From Daedaleopsis sinensis (lineage: Eukaryota > Basidiomycota > Agaricomycetes > Polyporales > Polyporaceae): a DNA stretch of 64,000 bases. Shown in pieces: positions 22,823 to 32,547 of this stretch; within the stretch, counting starts at the first letter, position 1, and every line of letters begins with the position of its first letter. The notes under the pieces were generated by a model. The model searched no databases. It was not told the origin of the DNA and saw only the letters and a list, made by a program, of their open reading frames with translations. A program made the translations under genes and the position numbers. The stretch lies in NCBI GenBank assembly GCA_033807695.1, contig CM066305.1, positions 3,038,001 through 3,102,000 of the forward strand, given 5' to 3'.

Positions 22823-22830
22823 GAGGGCTA

Positions 22831-23545
22831 CTCGCTCTCAAGCCCCCGATGTTTGCAGGCTGCGAGGTTAGTGTATTCAGTTGCTATGCCAGTCCCTGCA
22901 CCCGCTGACACCCACTCCACTTTTCATACAGTGTCCCCGGGAGACTTGGAGTGTAGTACTATCGGACGCCGGTCGGGCACAGTGGGTACTAAGTCGTCTT
23001 GATTTCATGCTATTCCGTACCGCTTGCCGTTTGTAAGAGAATATATTATAAATATATATGTGCGGGCTCGAAACGCCACGCCATGCGGTGGTCATTCCGG
23101 GCTCTCCTAGCCGCTCGCTTGGCGACGGCAGAGGACTCGAATGCCGCTTAGGTCAGCAGCCGGGAGGACTGTGAATACATGTGGTAGCAATTTAGCTTCG
23201 CTTTCTTCCTGGCTTGAGCTCGGCCCACCGGTCGCGCGAGAGAGCGGTGGCGACACGGCCTCGGTGGTCACGCGCCGCTTCCGCAGCGCGCGCTCAATAC
23301 CATCGTCTTCCGCCCAGCCCATCAGCAAAATCCCGGTGGAATCACGCGGATGCACGCAGCAGCACAATCCCTAAAATGTATCGGTCTAGCTTGCTAGACC
23401 GGGGTCTGTGTCGCGTGAGGAGCACGTGAGCACGACGCACTCACGTCGCGCGTCCTCCTCCTTCCTTCCTTTGTCTCCTCGTCGCGTATGGCCCTTTGTC
23501 GAGTACTCCATACTTATGCCTCCCGCGTCTCGTCTTCTCTTCTTC
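22831..23545. other. Spacer between tubulin relic and DIRS element
   Basis: No gene. It contains a DIRS 3'-end remnant (23211-23320) and a 20-bp palindrome, CGGTCTAGCTTGCTAGACCG, at 23382-23401. Confidence 0.6.
23211..23320 (+). repeat. DIRS-related 3'-end remnant, copy A
   Basis: Starts GGCTTGAGCTCGGCCCACCG, followed by GTCGCGCGAGAGAGCGGTGG. Nearly identical to 40042-40157, and similar over its first ~50 bases to 27698-27747, where it covers the end and stop codon of the recombinase frame. Confidence 0.85.
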
Positions 23546-23630
23546 CTCCTCCTTCCTCACCCGCGTGCTCGAAAGGTACGAGTGCGCCTATTAGCTTCAT
23601 CTCCTCCTTCCTCACCCGCGTGCTCGAAAG
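23546..23630. repeat. 30-bp direct repeat before the DIRS gag frame
   Basis: CTCCTCCTTCCTCACCCGCG plus TGCTCGAAAG occurs at 23546-23575 and again identically at 23601-23630. It could be part of the 5' terminal structure of the retroelement. Confidence 0.85.
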
Positions 23631-23759
23631 TCTCCGGACTTCGAGTCTTCTTCTTGTTTTCAGATCACAGCTCCCAAACGCCGTAATCAACCAGCTCGCG
23701 GCCCCGACGGTCGCTTTCTCCCTCGTAGCGCCGTGACTCCGCCCCATTCCTCTCCCGAT

Positions 23760-24779
23760 ATGGACACCTCCGCCACCGGCACAGGCCCAGCAGCCGCCAA
23801 CCCGCCCGGTGTGGGCAGCAGCAGCAGCAACAACAATGCGGCTGGAGCAGCACCCGCGCCACCCGCGCCACCCGGCGCGGCTCCCGCAGCAGCAGCGGCA
23901 GCAATCGCGGGCCTCAGCGCCCCCGGCGGTGCCGTTATGTTCACCACCGAGCAGCTAGCGCACATCCTCGCGCTCTTCAGCAACAATCAAGCGGGCATCG
24001 CGCACACCCTCCCGGCACACGTACAGCCTCAAGCTCAGGCGAACGTGACCGCGGCCGCGTTCCCGCCGGTGCTGGTCGCGCCCGCAAACCCCCCGCCGAA
24101 CGGTACGTCCTTGCTCGACCTGTTCCCCGACATCGAAGGCTCCGTCCTCCTAGACGTCGCGCGGTATGAGCTTAAGCCGCGGGAGTTATATAAACTTGAC
24201 CCCGCACACAAGGACACCATCGGGGGCAAGCAAGTCCTCGACGCGAGCATGGGGGTAGTCACGGTGCGCGACTTCACGCCCCGTGACTATCCCTCGTATC
24301 ATTCCTTGTACATCCCTCTCAGCACATATTTCAATGTGTTGGCAGGTTTCGTGTTGACGGGCACGGACGCGGCCCACCTGTACCAAGTCACGTCGAGCTT
24401 CACCGCCTACCTCGAATGCCTCGCGGCGTTCAGCCAAGAATATCACTGGAGCGCGGTCCTCCAGTATCACCTCGCATTCCACAACAAGCGCCGCCGCGAC
24501 ATGTTGCGAGGTGACTACTCCGGTTGGGCGACGATCGACCACCTCCTGCAGAGCAAGTACCTCGTCGGCCATCTTCGCGCGCACCCACCAGCCAAAGCGC
24601 CCACGGCGGGCGGCTCGAAGGCGCGAGAGACCGCGACGTCCAATGATGTCTGCCGCAACTTCAACAAGGGCTTCTGCCCGACGACACCCTGCCTCGCCGG
24701 TCGCGTGCACAAGTGCGCTGGTTGCGGCGCCTCGGACCACGGCCAGTCGACGTGCGCGCGCGCGGCCGCGCCCGCATGA
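23760..24779 (+). CDS. DIRS gag-like protein
   Basis: 339 aa from the ATG at 23760; a frame open further upstream lacks an earlier ATG. The first ~75 residues are Ala/Pro/Gly/Ser-rich low complexity. A folded central part follows (SLLDLFPDIEGSVLLDVARY ... TPRDYPSYHSLYIPLSTYF). The C terminus has a Cys/His cluster, CRNFNKGFC...HKCAGCGASDHGQSTC, as in the nucleic-acid-binding ends of fungal DIRS gag proteins. Its stop is 12 nt before the RT frame's ATG. Confidence 0.85.
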   Translation: MDTSATGTGPAAANPPGVGSSSSNNNAAGAAPAPPAPPGAAPAAAAAAIAGLSAPGGAVMFTTEQLAHILALFSNNQAGIAHTLPAHVQPQAQANVTAAAFPPVLVAPANPPPNGTSLLDLFPDIEGSVLLDVARYELKPRELYKLDPAHKDTIGGKQVLDASMGVVTVRDFTPRDYPSYHSLYIPLSTYFNVLAGFVLTGTDAAHLYQVTSSFTAYLECLAAFSQEYHWSAVLQYHLAFHNKRRRDMLRGDYSGWATIDHLLQSKYLVGHLRAHPPAKAPTAGGSKARETATSNDVCRNFNKGFCPTTPCLAGRVHKCAGCGASDHGQSTCARAAAPA

Positions 24780-24791
24780 AGACGTGGCAGG

Positions 24792-26801
24792 ATGGGCAGC
24801 GGGTGGCACCTAGCCGCCCGTCCTAGCCCAGCCTCATCGTCCCCGGTCCCCCCTCCGTCTCGGCTACTCGCTCCCGCCTCTACTCCTGCTCCCCCCCCAT
24901 TGGGGCCGCATACACCCAATGTCTCGAGTGCCCGTGCGCACACGAGCGCGCCGGCTTCTCTCGCGCACGCCGCGCTCTTCACCCCAGGCCCAGCGCCTCC
25001 ACCTCGTCCCAACACAGATCCCCGCTCCCACTCCATCCACCTACGCCCTGCCATTGAACCACGCACGCGTTCGTCGCTGCAGCGGGACGTATGGGCTCGC
25101 TACCTCGCAGACTACCCAGATCATGCCTTTGTAAATTCATTACTCAATATAATTGACCACGGTGCCGCCCTTGGCTTCCAAGGACCAGACTCCCCCCAAG
25201 CGTGCCGCAACCTCTCCACAGCGCTGGCTCACCCAGACACCGTCACTGCCGACATCGCCGCCCTCCGCTCGCGCGAACGCATGCACGGACCATTCACAGC
25301 CCCGCCGCTCCCTCAATTCCGATCCTCACCTCTGGGGGTCGTCTCCCGTCCGCGCAACCCCGCCAAGTTGCGCATTATTAACCACCTCTCCTGGCTGCGC
25401 GGATCGTCCGTCAACGACGGCATCCCCGACTCGGAGAGCCACATCATCTACGAGTCATTCGACTCTGCAGTGGCTGAGATCCGCCGTCTCAGTCGTGGCA
25501 CGCTCCTCGCAAAGCTGGATCTGAAGGACGCCTTTCGACACATCCCCGTCCGTGCGGCCGACTGGCACCTCCTCGACTGCACGTCGGCCGGCGACTTTTA
25601 CTACAGCGTCGTGCTCGTCTTCGGAGCCAAGTCTGCGCCCTACATCTTTAACCTCTTCGCAGAGGCCCTTCATTGGATCATCCAACGCCACATCCCCGCG
25701 TTGCTCCGGCACTACCTGGACGACTTCCTCCCCCTTTTTCCCCCTTCCACGCCTCGTCCACTCGCACGGGCCGCCGTCGAGTGGATGATGGACCTCGGCC
25801 GGCAGCTCGGGCTCGAGTTCCAGGGAACGAAGACAGTCTGGCCTACGTTCTGTCTCCAGTTCCTGGGGCTCGAGCTTGACACTGACGGGATGGAGGCTCG
25901 TATGCCCCCAGACAAGCTTGCTTGGATGGGCGAGCTCCTGTCGGGATGGACATCGCGTCGCACATGCCGCCTCCAGGAGCCGCAGGCCTTGATAGGCTTC
26001 CTGCAGTTCGCCGCGCAGGTGATACCGCATTCGCGCGCGTTCATCTGCCGCCTCATCGAGTTCTCGACGACGTTCGCGTCCGAGTTCTCCGTCTGGCACG
26101 TCCCCCAGTACGCGCGCGCAGACATCACTTGGTGGTCCGTGTTCCACGCGCGCTGGAACGGCGTGCATCTCATCACCCCCTCCCGCCCGACGCTGCACGT
26201 CTTCACGGACGCTAGCAGCTCGGACCGGAAGGGCATCGGGGGTGTCTTCGGGAGCGAATGGTTCTCCAGTCGCGTCCCCCGCCGCTTCCGGAAGCGTGAC
26301 ATCCAATTCAAGGAGATCTACGCCGCGCTGCAGGCAGTCCTCCGGTGGGGTTCGCAATGGTCTGGTGTTCATGTGGTTTTCCACATTGACAACCAGGTCG
26401 TTGTGGATGCCATCGAGACTGACCGCAATCGCTCGCGCCACACGATGTCCACCCTCCGCCTCCTGCTCATGCTCGCCGCATGCCTCCAATTCACGTTCTT
26501 GTCCGAGTGGCTCCCTTCTGCTGCGAACGCGCTAGCTGATGCTGCCTCACGCTTCCAGTACAGCAAGCTCTTCCTGCTGGCGCCGCACCTCCACCTCAAG
26601 CCCTCGCCAACGAACCCCCAGCTGTCTGGTATGAAACACATGCTTAGTACTCACGACCGGTCGCCCGCTACCTGTGGTTTGGACTCGCATCCAGCACTAG
26701 GCGCACCTACAGCACTGGGCAGAAATCCTTCGTCGATTTCGTGCGCCTCTGACCCAACCTCCAGAACGGGGACGGCAGCTTCCTCCCCGCCTCGCAAGTA
26801 G
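24792..26801 (+). CDS. DIRS reverse transcriptase / RNase H
   Basis: 669 aa. A Pro-rich, Ser-rich N terminus precedes the RT domain: LLAKLDLKDAFRHIPV, then the FGAKSAPYIF motif and the catalytic HYLDDFLPLF (YLDD box). RNase H features follow: LHVFTDASSS, IQFKEIYAAL, VVFHIDNQVVVDAI and LPSAANALADAASR. RNase H provides D, E, D and D-like residues in the usual order. The last ~50 codons overlap the upstream part of the recombinase region in another frame. No frame break is seen in the RT/RNase H part. Confidence 0.93.
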   Translation: MGSGWHLAARPSPASSSPVPPPSRLLAPASTPAPPPLGPHTPNVSSARAHTSAPASLAHAALFTPGPAPPPRPNTDPRSHSIHLRPAIEPRTRSSLQRDVWARYLADYPDHAFVNSLLNIIDHGAALGFQGPDSPQACRNLSTALAHPDTVTADIAALRSRERMHGPFTAPPLPQFRSSPLGVVSRPRNPAKLRIINHLSWLRGSSVNDGIPDSESHIIYESFDSAVAEIRRLSRGTLLAKLDLKDAFRHIPVRAADWHLLDCTSAGDFYYSVVLVFGAKSAPYIFNLFAEALHWIIQRHIPALLRHYLDDFLPLFPPSTPRPLARAAVEWMMDLGRQLGLEFQGTKTVWPTFCLQFLGLELDTDGMEARMPPDKLAWMGELLSGWTSRRTCRLQEPQALIGFLQFAAQVIPHSRAFICRLIEFSTTFASEFSVWHVPQYARADITWWSVFHARWNGVHLITPSRPTLHVFTDASSSDRKGIGGVFGSEWFSSRVPRRFRKRDIQFKEIYAALQAVLRWGSQWSGVHVVFHIDNQVVVDAIETDRNRSRHTMSTLRLLLMLAACLQFTFLSEWLPSAANALADAASRFQYSKLFLLAPHLHLKPSPTNPQLSGMKHMLSTHDRSPATCGLDSHPALGAPTALGRNPSSISCASDPTSRTGTAASSPPRK

Positions 26802-27703
26802 CGATCATGGAGTGGGTCGCTTCACTCGGCGTCCGCGGCCTCCAGCCCAAGACCATCAAAGGGTACCTGTCAAGCGTGCGATCCCTGCACGTCGTCTGCG
26901 ACCTCCAGTTCGAAGCCTGCCAGGCCCCGGTAGTACAACGCCTCCTTCGCGGAATTAAACGATTCCACGGCGAGCGCGAGCGGAACCCCAAGATGCCGAT
27001 CACGCTCCAGACCTTGCGGAGCGCGTGCTGGTATCTGGCGGAGTCGCTGACCCTGCACGACCACACGATCAAGGCGGCCATGGCCGTCGCATTCGCCGGC
27101 TTCTTGCGTTGCGGCGAGTTCACGCTCGGACGCAACGAGAAATTTAATCCGGCTGTTCACCTCACGCGCAGCCACATCAAATTCATGCCGGACATGCAGA
27201 ACGCGACACACGCCCTCCTCTCCCTGCCGGCTTCCAAGACCGACCCGTTCCGACGGGGTGTCACCATCGTTCTCGCGGCGGTGCCCAGCGCGATCACTTG
27301 CCCGGTCGCTGCACTGCGCGAGATGATCAACGGCGATCAATCTCACTCCTTGACCGAGCTCAGCCCGCTCTTCCCCGGCACCGAGCCCGGCTCTGCACTC
27401 ACGCGCGACGCATTCATCTCTCGGCTGAAGGCAGTCCTCACCGCACTCGGACTGGACAGCTCGGCCTATTCAGGCCACAGCTTCAGGCGAGGTGCCGCGA
27501 TGTCTGCGGCAGTAGCTGGATACTCGGACCATGAGATCCAGCAACTCGGTCGCTGGCGCAGCGATGCTTACAAGCTCTACATTGATTTGCCCGCCGATAG
27601 GATCCTCCACCTTTCTTCCCGACTCCACTGGGCGGAGGCCGAGCCTCACGCTCAGCCTTACGAGCCTCCGGCTCTCCCCTTCGCTCCTCCTGCTGTGGCT
27701 TGA
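26648..27703 (+). pseudogene. DIRS tyrosine recombinase, nonsense-interrupted
   Basis: The frame is open from 26648 but has a TGA at 26750-26752, between VDFVRL and PNLQNGDGSFLP. The ATG at 26807 starts a 298-codon frame to 27703. Catalytic residues are visible: Arg in AGFLRCGEF, the H-x-x-R in SGHSFRRGAA, then LGRWRSDAYKLYI with Trp/His-position and Tyr nucleophile. The N-terminal core-binding helices (RYLWFGLASSTRRTYSTGQK) lie before the stop, so the product from 26807 would lack part of that domain. A CGA to TGA change would explain the stop. Programmed readthrough or a short intron joining it to the RT frame cannot be excluded. Confidence 0.8.
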
Positions 27704-29012
27704 GCTCGACCCCACCCGGTCGCGCGAGAGAGCGGTAGCGACGCGAGCCGGATGACTTGTCCGCGCAGCGCCCGCGCGCCCAATCCATCCTGTTTCGCCC
27801 TGCCCGACTCACGCATGAACAGATTCAGCACAATCAGGCCCAATCGCCGGTTCCGAGCATGAAGCACCGATGGCCTTCCCGCAGCCACACAATCAAGGCG
27901 AGTTGCACCGGGTGGCAGCCCAATTCAACCAATCCTGCGCGAGAACCAATGTTTACAGGAGTCATTGTTTGCCTTGTGTGGGATTGTCGTCCTCAGGAGG
28001 GTACGTGATACCTCCTGGTATCGCCTTGTATCGTGTAGCAATAATAAACAGGTTATTGGATTATTAAATTGCATCGATTCTAGACGGTGTCGGGCGCAGG
28101 AATGGCAGTAGTACAGAAATATATTTAGCTATAGCTAGATGTATGCATACATAGTAAATACTAGCACTACGGAAAAAACCTCGAGAACGCGGCAGGTGGC
28201 GAGACCCTATACAATAACAGTCAGCACAGCCAGACATAGCACACGGGGGCGGGGGCATACATACCGAGGTGGGTTTTGCGTTCGATGGGGAAGCTATCGG
28301 GTGTCTGATCTACGTACCAAAAACACGGTGAGCACGCACGAAAATGGGGAGTGACAAAAGTGGACATACAGAGTGGTGTCCGCGCTGATGAGGACAAGGA
28401 TAAGAGGGGGTAGAGCTAGAGACAGATAGGGCTGAGAGGGGGTCAGGCGCAAAGGGACTCTCCATGTACTTGAACTTAGCCGGCTCGAGAAAGCCTCGAG
28501 AGCGACTCCGAGTCGGAGCTCGAAGTCCGGTGGTGTTCGAGTATATCAAATGGAGATGTCAGTAGTAGCTAGCAAAGCCCTGAATGCATAAACTTACCTA
28601 TATATGCGAGGCAGCTACCTGCATCGTTCACCGTACCGTGATGAGGTGATGGAGGAATGGGAGAGAGAGACGATGAGGGGAGAGCAGGGGGAGCGGGCGA
28701 GTTTTGTGGTGCACAGAAGCCCTGACGGAGTTTGAATTATGTTACCAAATTAAGCAAGTTCCTTACCAAATCGAGCTCGCTCGCAGACGCACGCCAACTA
28801 TACCGTCACTATGCGGTCAGCTCTTGGTCAGCTCTGCTCTCGCACGTACTCTCTCCATGGAGCTGCTAGTCCGAATCACGCAGCAGCAGGTACCAGCTAG
28901 TCTAGTTCAAGACGCTGGAATTAATAGAGGGGTCCCTTCTCGGATATTTCCGTAGCACATGATTTGTTGAACGCGTTCTAAGACGTGTCACGTCGCCTAA
29001 CTCTGCTTCGCC
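27704..29012. other. Spacer between DIRS element and helicase gene
   Basis: 1.3 kb. The first ~50 bp match copies A and C of the DIRS 3' end. The rest has no recognised gene. The helicase promoter should lie near the right edge. Confidence 0.5.
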
Positions 29013-29774
29013 ATGTCTAATGCCACCGTCGTAGAAACTCGGTCTCCCTTCACGTTCTGCTCTCTAGAGGGACGAAAACTGGTCTCTGAAATAGTATTCG
29101 AGAAACTAGGCTACTATCCTCACGATTATCAGCTCGATGGGGTATGCAAGTCCTTGGACGGCGTCGACCTTCTCGCTGTTCTAGCCACTGGCTCTGGAAA
29201 GACAGGCTTCTTCAGCATGTACATGCTCGTGCTACAAGAGCTCAGCACAAACCTGTCTCGATGCAGTGAGGCTGAGAACATCCCAAAGGATCCTGCCATG
29301 GTGCTCGTATATCCAACAGTAGGACTCGAGGTGGAAATGGTACGTGCTGGACTGCTTACTTACCGCTATTGATTGTACTCACTCTGTCTAAGGAGGCGAC
29401 ACTCAAGGCTGCCAACATACCCTGCCTAGTGATCAATCATAACACTGTGACGAAGGAGGGAGGGCAGAAGTTGTGGGAGAAGGCTGTCAGTGGGGTAGCT
29501 ATGGTCATGCTCTCCCCCGAGATGTTAGCTACCCGCTCGTTCGAGACACTGGTGCACAACCGCAAGTTTGCCTCACGAGTGTGTGCGTTAGGGGTCGATG
29601 AAGTGCACCTCTGCAATAGCTGGGGCGAGAGCTTCCGACCCTGCTTCCGACAGATTGGGTTTGCGCTGAAGCGTATGCCTAAACGAACACGGCTCGTTCT
29701 CCTCACTGCGACACTGGCAGCCGGTCCACCCACCACGAACATACTCAACTTCTTCGGTCTAACCCAAGCACTAC

Positions 29775-30571
29775 TGGTTTCCCCAATTGTATTATAAACA
29801 CCCACATAAGTGCCCGAACCCTTGTGTATTTTGTGGGGGAATTGTAATATCAAACTATGTGCAGGGATTGTAATATAGCAAGGGGGGGCCGTTGTAATAC
29901 AAGTCTGGCCAAAAGCGGAGCATTGTAATATCATCTGACATCTTGTACTACTGATTGTAATACATATGGGCTCCTTCTATATATCCTTGTACAACTGTTG
30001 TAATATCTGTAGGACACCTTGTAAAACCTAGGTCAGGTGATGTTATACAACTGGTAACTATTGTAAAAAGATACTGTAATCATTGTAAAACAAAAGTGGA
30101 CCAATCTACCGGTATTTTGGGCGCTTTTTTGATATCCTAATGCAGTAGATCATGATGTCATTGTTTGTGAGCGCTTTTTTGATGTCCAAATGCGGTAGGT
30201 CCTCTACTGAACTCCCAATATTGCAGCCTATATAGCTCCCCCAGATCTTCATGAAAATAGATGATTGTAGGCTCATTCTGTTCGCAGTTTTGAGTACTAT
30301 CAGATGGTGTATAGTACCAATTGTATTACCCAATAGAATACTGTATATGCTGCAATTGGGTCATAAACCACCAAATTATGATGGTATATTGGCTTATACC
30401 AGTAGTAAATGTGCATATAGCTTGATACAAAGGACACCAGTGGATGGTAGGGTGCTGCGGCGCACTAGGGGGCAAATATCATGGTCATACATGCAGAACT
30501 GATGGAGGTATACTATATGCAGGGATTTGCAAAAGCTGCACTTGTATTTGGCCAGTACCGGGCTAGCGGGA
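29775..30571 (+). repeat. Left arm of the foldback element
   Basis: Identical, by eye, to the reverse complement of 31751-32547. The outer ~330 bp carry about ten copies of TTGTAATAT, TTGTAATAC or TTGTAAAAC in one orientation, a subterminal repeat pattern typical of transposase binding regions. Confidence 0.9.
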
Positions 30572-31100
30572 CGTTGGTGCCCATCTCCCTTATCACTATT
30601 AGACTCGTATTTTTAAGGGCTTTCAAATGAGGTATTACACAGGTCAGATCGTGGACCTGACCTGACACTCTCCTCCTACCTCACTTCCCATCAATCCCCC
30701 TCTAGCCCCTTGTGCTGTCCATGAATTGCTACAGAATTTTGTACAGTTTCTTCTGGTTATATCGACAATAGCCTCGTCCATTTTCAAAGCTCTAGCCCCC
30801 TTTACTGGTGCGTGGTGAACTTGTGCACACTTTATGCACCTAAATCATCCAGGCAGAATATCTTTGTGAATATATGGGATCTTATTGTTCTATTTTTTGC
30901 AATGTCTCCCAATTGTGTATCTCTAGCAGTCCTTTTAAGGATATAACGAGAAGCTTGTGCGATACTTGCGAAATACCTAATCAGTAGTTTTGGAAGCATG
31001 CTATATTGTACTTGTTAGAGAGCATGGATGGGTCCTGAAACTACAGATAAGATCACCATAAAGTGCACCTACATATAGCAAAAAGAATTATAAGATTTGG

Positions 31101-31409
31101 TTGAGTAGAGGTGGAGATACTGCTGAAACCTCTGTTGAAGATGCAGAAGCAGTGAAATGCATGCATGCAGTGCTGAAAGTTGGCATTTCACAACACATCT
31201 GCAATATCTTTGCTACCGCTACATCAAACCTCTTCAAACTTTACAACCCTTTTCCTATATCTATGGACTCCTCTATCTGTGACTCTGGGCTGGTTACACT
31301 GAGTATAGAGACTTCAATTGCCACAATGACTCCGGTAACTGATAAGGAAATTGCTAGAGATCAAGTACACGTAGGCTTATACAACTTTGTGGATGGGTAC
31401 AAGTTATGA
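31101..31409 (+). other. Open frame in the centre of the foldback element
   Basis: 102 codons without an ATG at its start (it opens with TTG) in the non-palindromic centre. It contains KCMHAVLKVGISQHICNIF and DSSICDSGLVTLSIETS. No family is recognised. It may be a transposase remnant or chance in AT-rich DNA. Confidence 0.2.
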
Positions 31410-31750
31410 AGGCAAGTATAGGGTAGATTTATTGTAGATCCACTCAAGGTTGCCGTAAAGATATTGCACCTGTATGGTTTAGATGTATAAAGTGTACACA
31501 AGTGCACCACACGCCAGTGAAGACAGTTAGAGCTCTGAAAATGGTCGAGGCCATTGTCAATATAGCTAGAAGTAACTGTATAAAATTTCGTAGCACTTCA
31601 TGGACAGCACAAGGGGCTAGAAAAGAATTGATGGGAAGTGAGGTAGGAGGAGAGCGTCAGGTCAGGCCCACGATCTGACCTGCGTAATATGTCATTTGAA
31701 AGCCCTTGAGAATACGAATATAATGGTAGTAAGGGGGATAGCTATCGACA

Positions 31751-32547
31751 TCCCGCTAGCCCGGTACTGGCCAAATACAAGTGCAGCTTTTGCAAATCCC
31801 TGCATATAGTATACCTCCATCAGTTCTGCATGTATGACCATGATATTTGCCCCCTAGTGCGCCGCAGCACCCTACCATCCACTGGTGTCCTTTGTATCAA
31901 GCTATATGCACATTTACTACTGGTATAAGCCAATATACCATCATAATTTGGTGGTTTATGACCCAATTGCAGCATATACAGTATTCTATTGGGTAATACA
32001 ATTGGTACTATACACCATCTGATAGTACTCAAAACTGCGAACAGAATGAGCCTACAATCATCTATTTTCATGAAGATCTGGGGGAGCTATATAGGCTGCA
32101 ATATTGGGAGTTCAGTAGAGGACCTACCGCATTTGGACATCAAAAAAGCGCTCACAAACAATGACATCATGATCTACTGCATTAGGATATCAAAAAAGCG
32201 CCCAAAATACCGGTAGATTGGTCCACTTTTGTTTTACAATGATTACAGTATCTTTTTACAATAGTTACCAGTTGTATAACATCACCTGACCTAGGTTTTA
32301 CAAGGTGTCCTACAGATATTACAACAGTTGTACAAGGATATATAGAAGGAGCCCATATGTATTACAATCAGTAGTACAAGATGTCAGATGATATTACAAT
32401 GCTCCGCTTTTGGCCAGACTTGTATTACAACGGCCCCCCCTTGCTATATTACAATCCCTGCACATAGTTTGATATTACAATTCCCCCACAAAATACACAA
32501 GGGTTCGGGCACTTATGTGGGTGTTTATAATACAATTGGGGAAACCA
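31751..32547 (-). repeat. Right arm of the foldback element
   Basis: Reverse complement of 29775-30571. The subterminal TTGTAATA-type motifs appear here as TATTACAA on the plus strand. Confidence 0.9.

Larger units (their letters stand above)
22402..22830 (+). pseudogene. Beta-tubulin fragment, rearranged
   Basis: From about 22525 the sequence encodes pieces of beta-tubulin around the nucleotide-binding loop and beyond: HSLGG, TGAGM, then (after a frame change) [11 protein letters not shown], then (after another) [20 protein letters not shown] and ICFRTLKL. At least two frame shifts and a small duplication in the Gly-rich loop show it is not functional. There are no introns across the fragment. 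Four copies of a 27-bp repeat precede HSLGG, and two more directly follow FRTLKL, where TTPTYGDLNHL would be expected. The open frame 22402-22620 is a by-product of the in-frame 27-bp repeat. Confidence 0.85.
23546..27780 (+). mobile_element. DIRS-type tyrosine-recombinase retroelement
   Basis: It carries, in order on one strand, a gag-like frame, a reverse transcriptase/RNase H frame and a tyrosine recombinase frame, with no DDE integrase or LTR pair; this is the DIRS gene order. Outer limits are approximate, because the split and inverted terminal repeats typical of DIRS could not be matched by eye. Two short relatives of its 3' end lie at 23211 and 40042. A nonsense codon in the recombinase frame suggests this copy is defective or depends on other copies. 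Confidence 0.85.

Noticed and set aside
25455..26489. 344-codon minus-strand open frame
   Set aside because: It is the antisense shadow of the DIRS reverse transcriptase/RNase H frame.
30106..30333. Short identical proteins encoded on both arms of the foldback element (also at 31989-32216)
   Set aside because: Their identity is a consequence of the palindrome. They have no recognisable domain and no evidence of expression.
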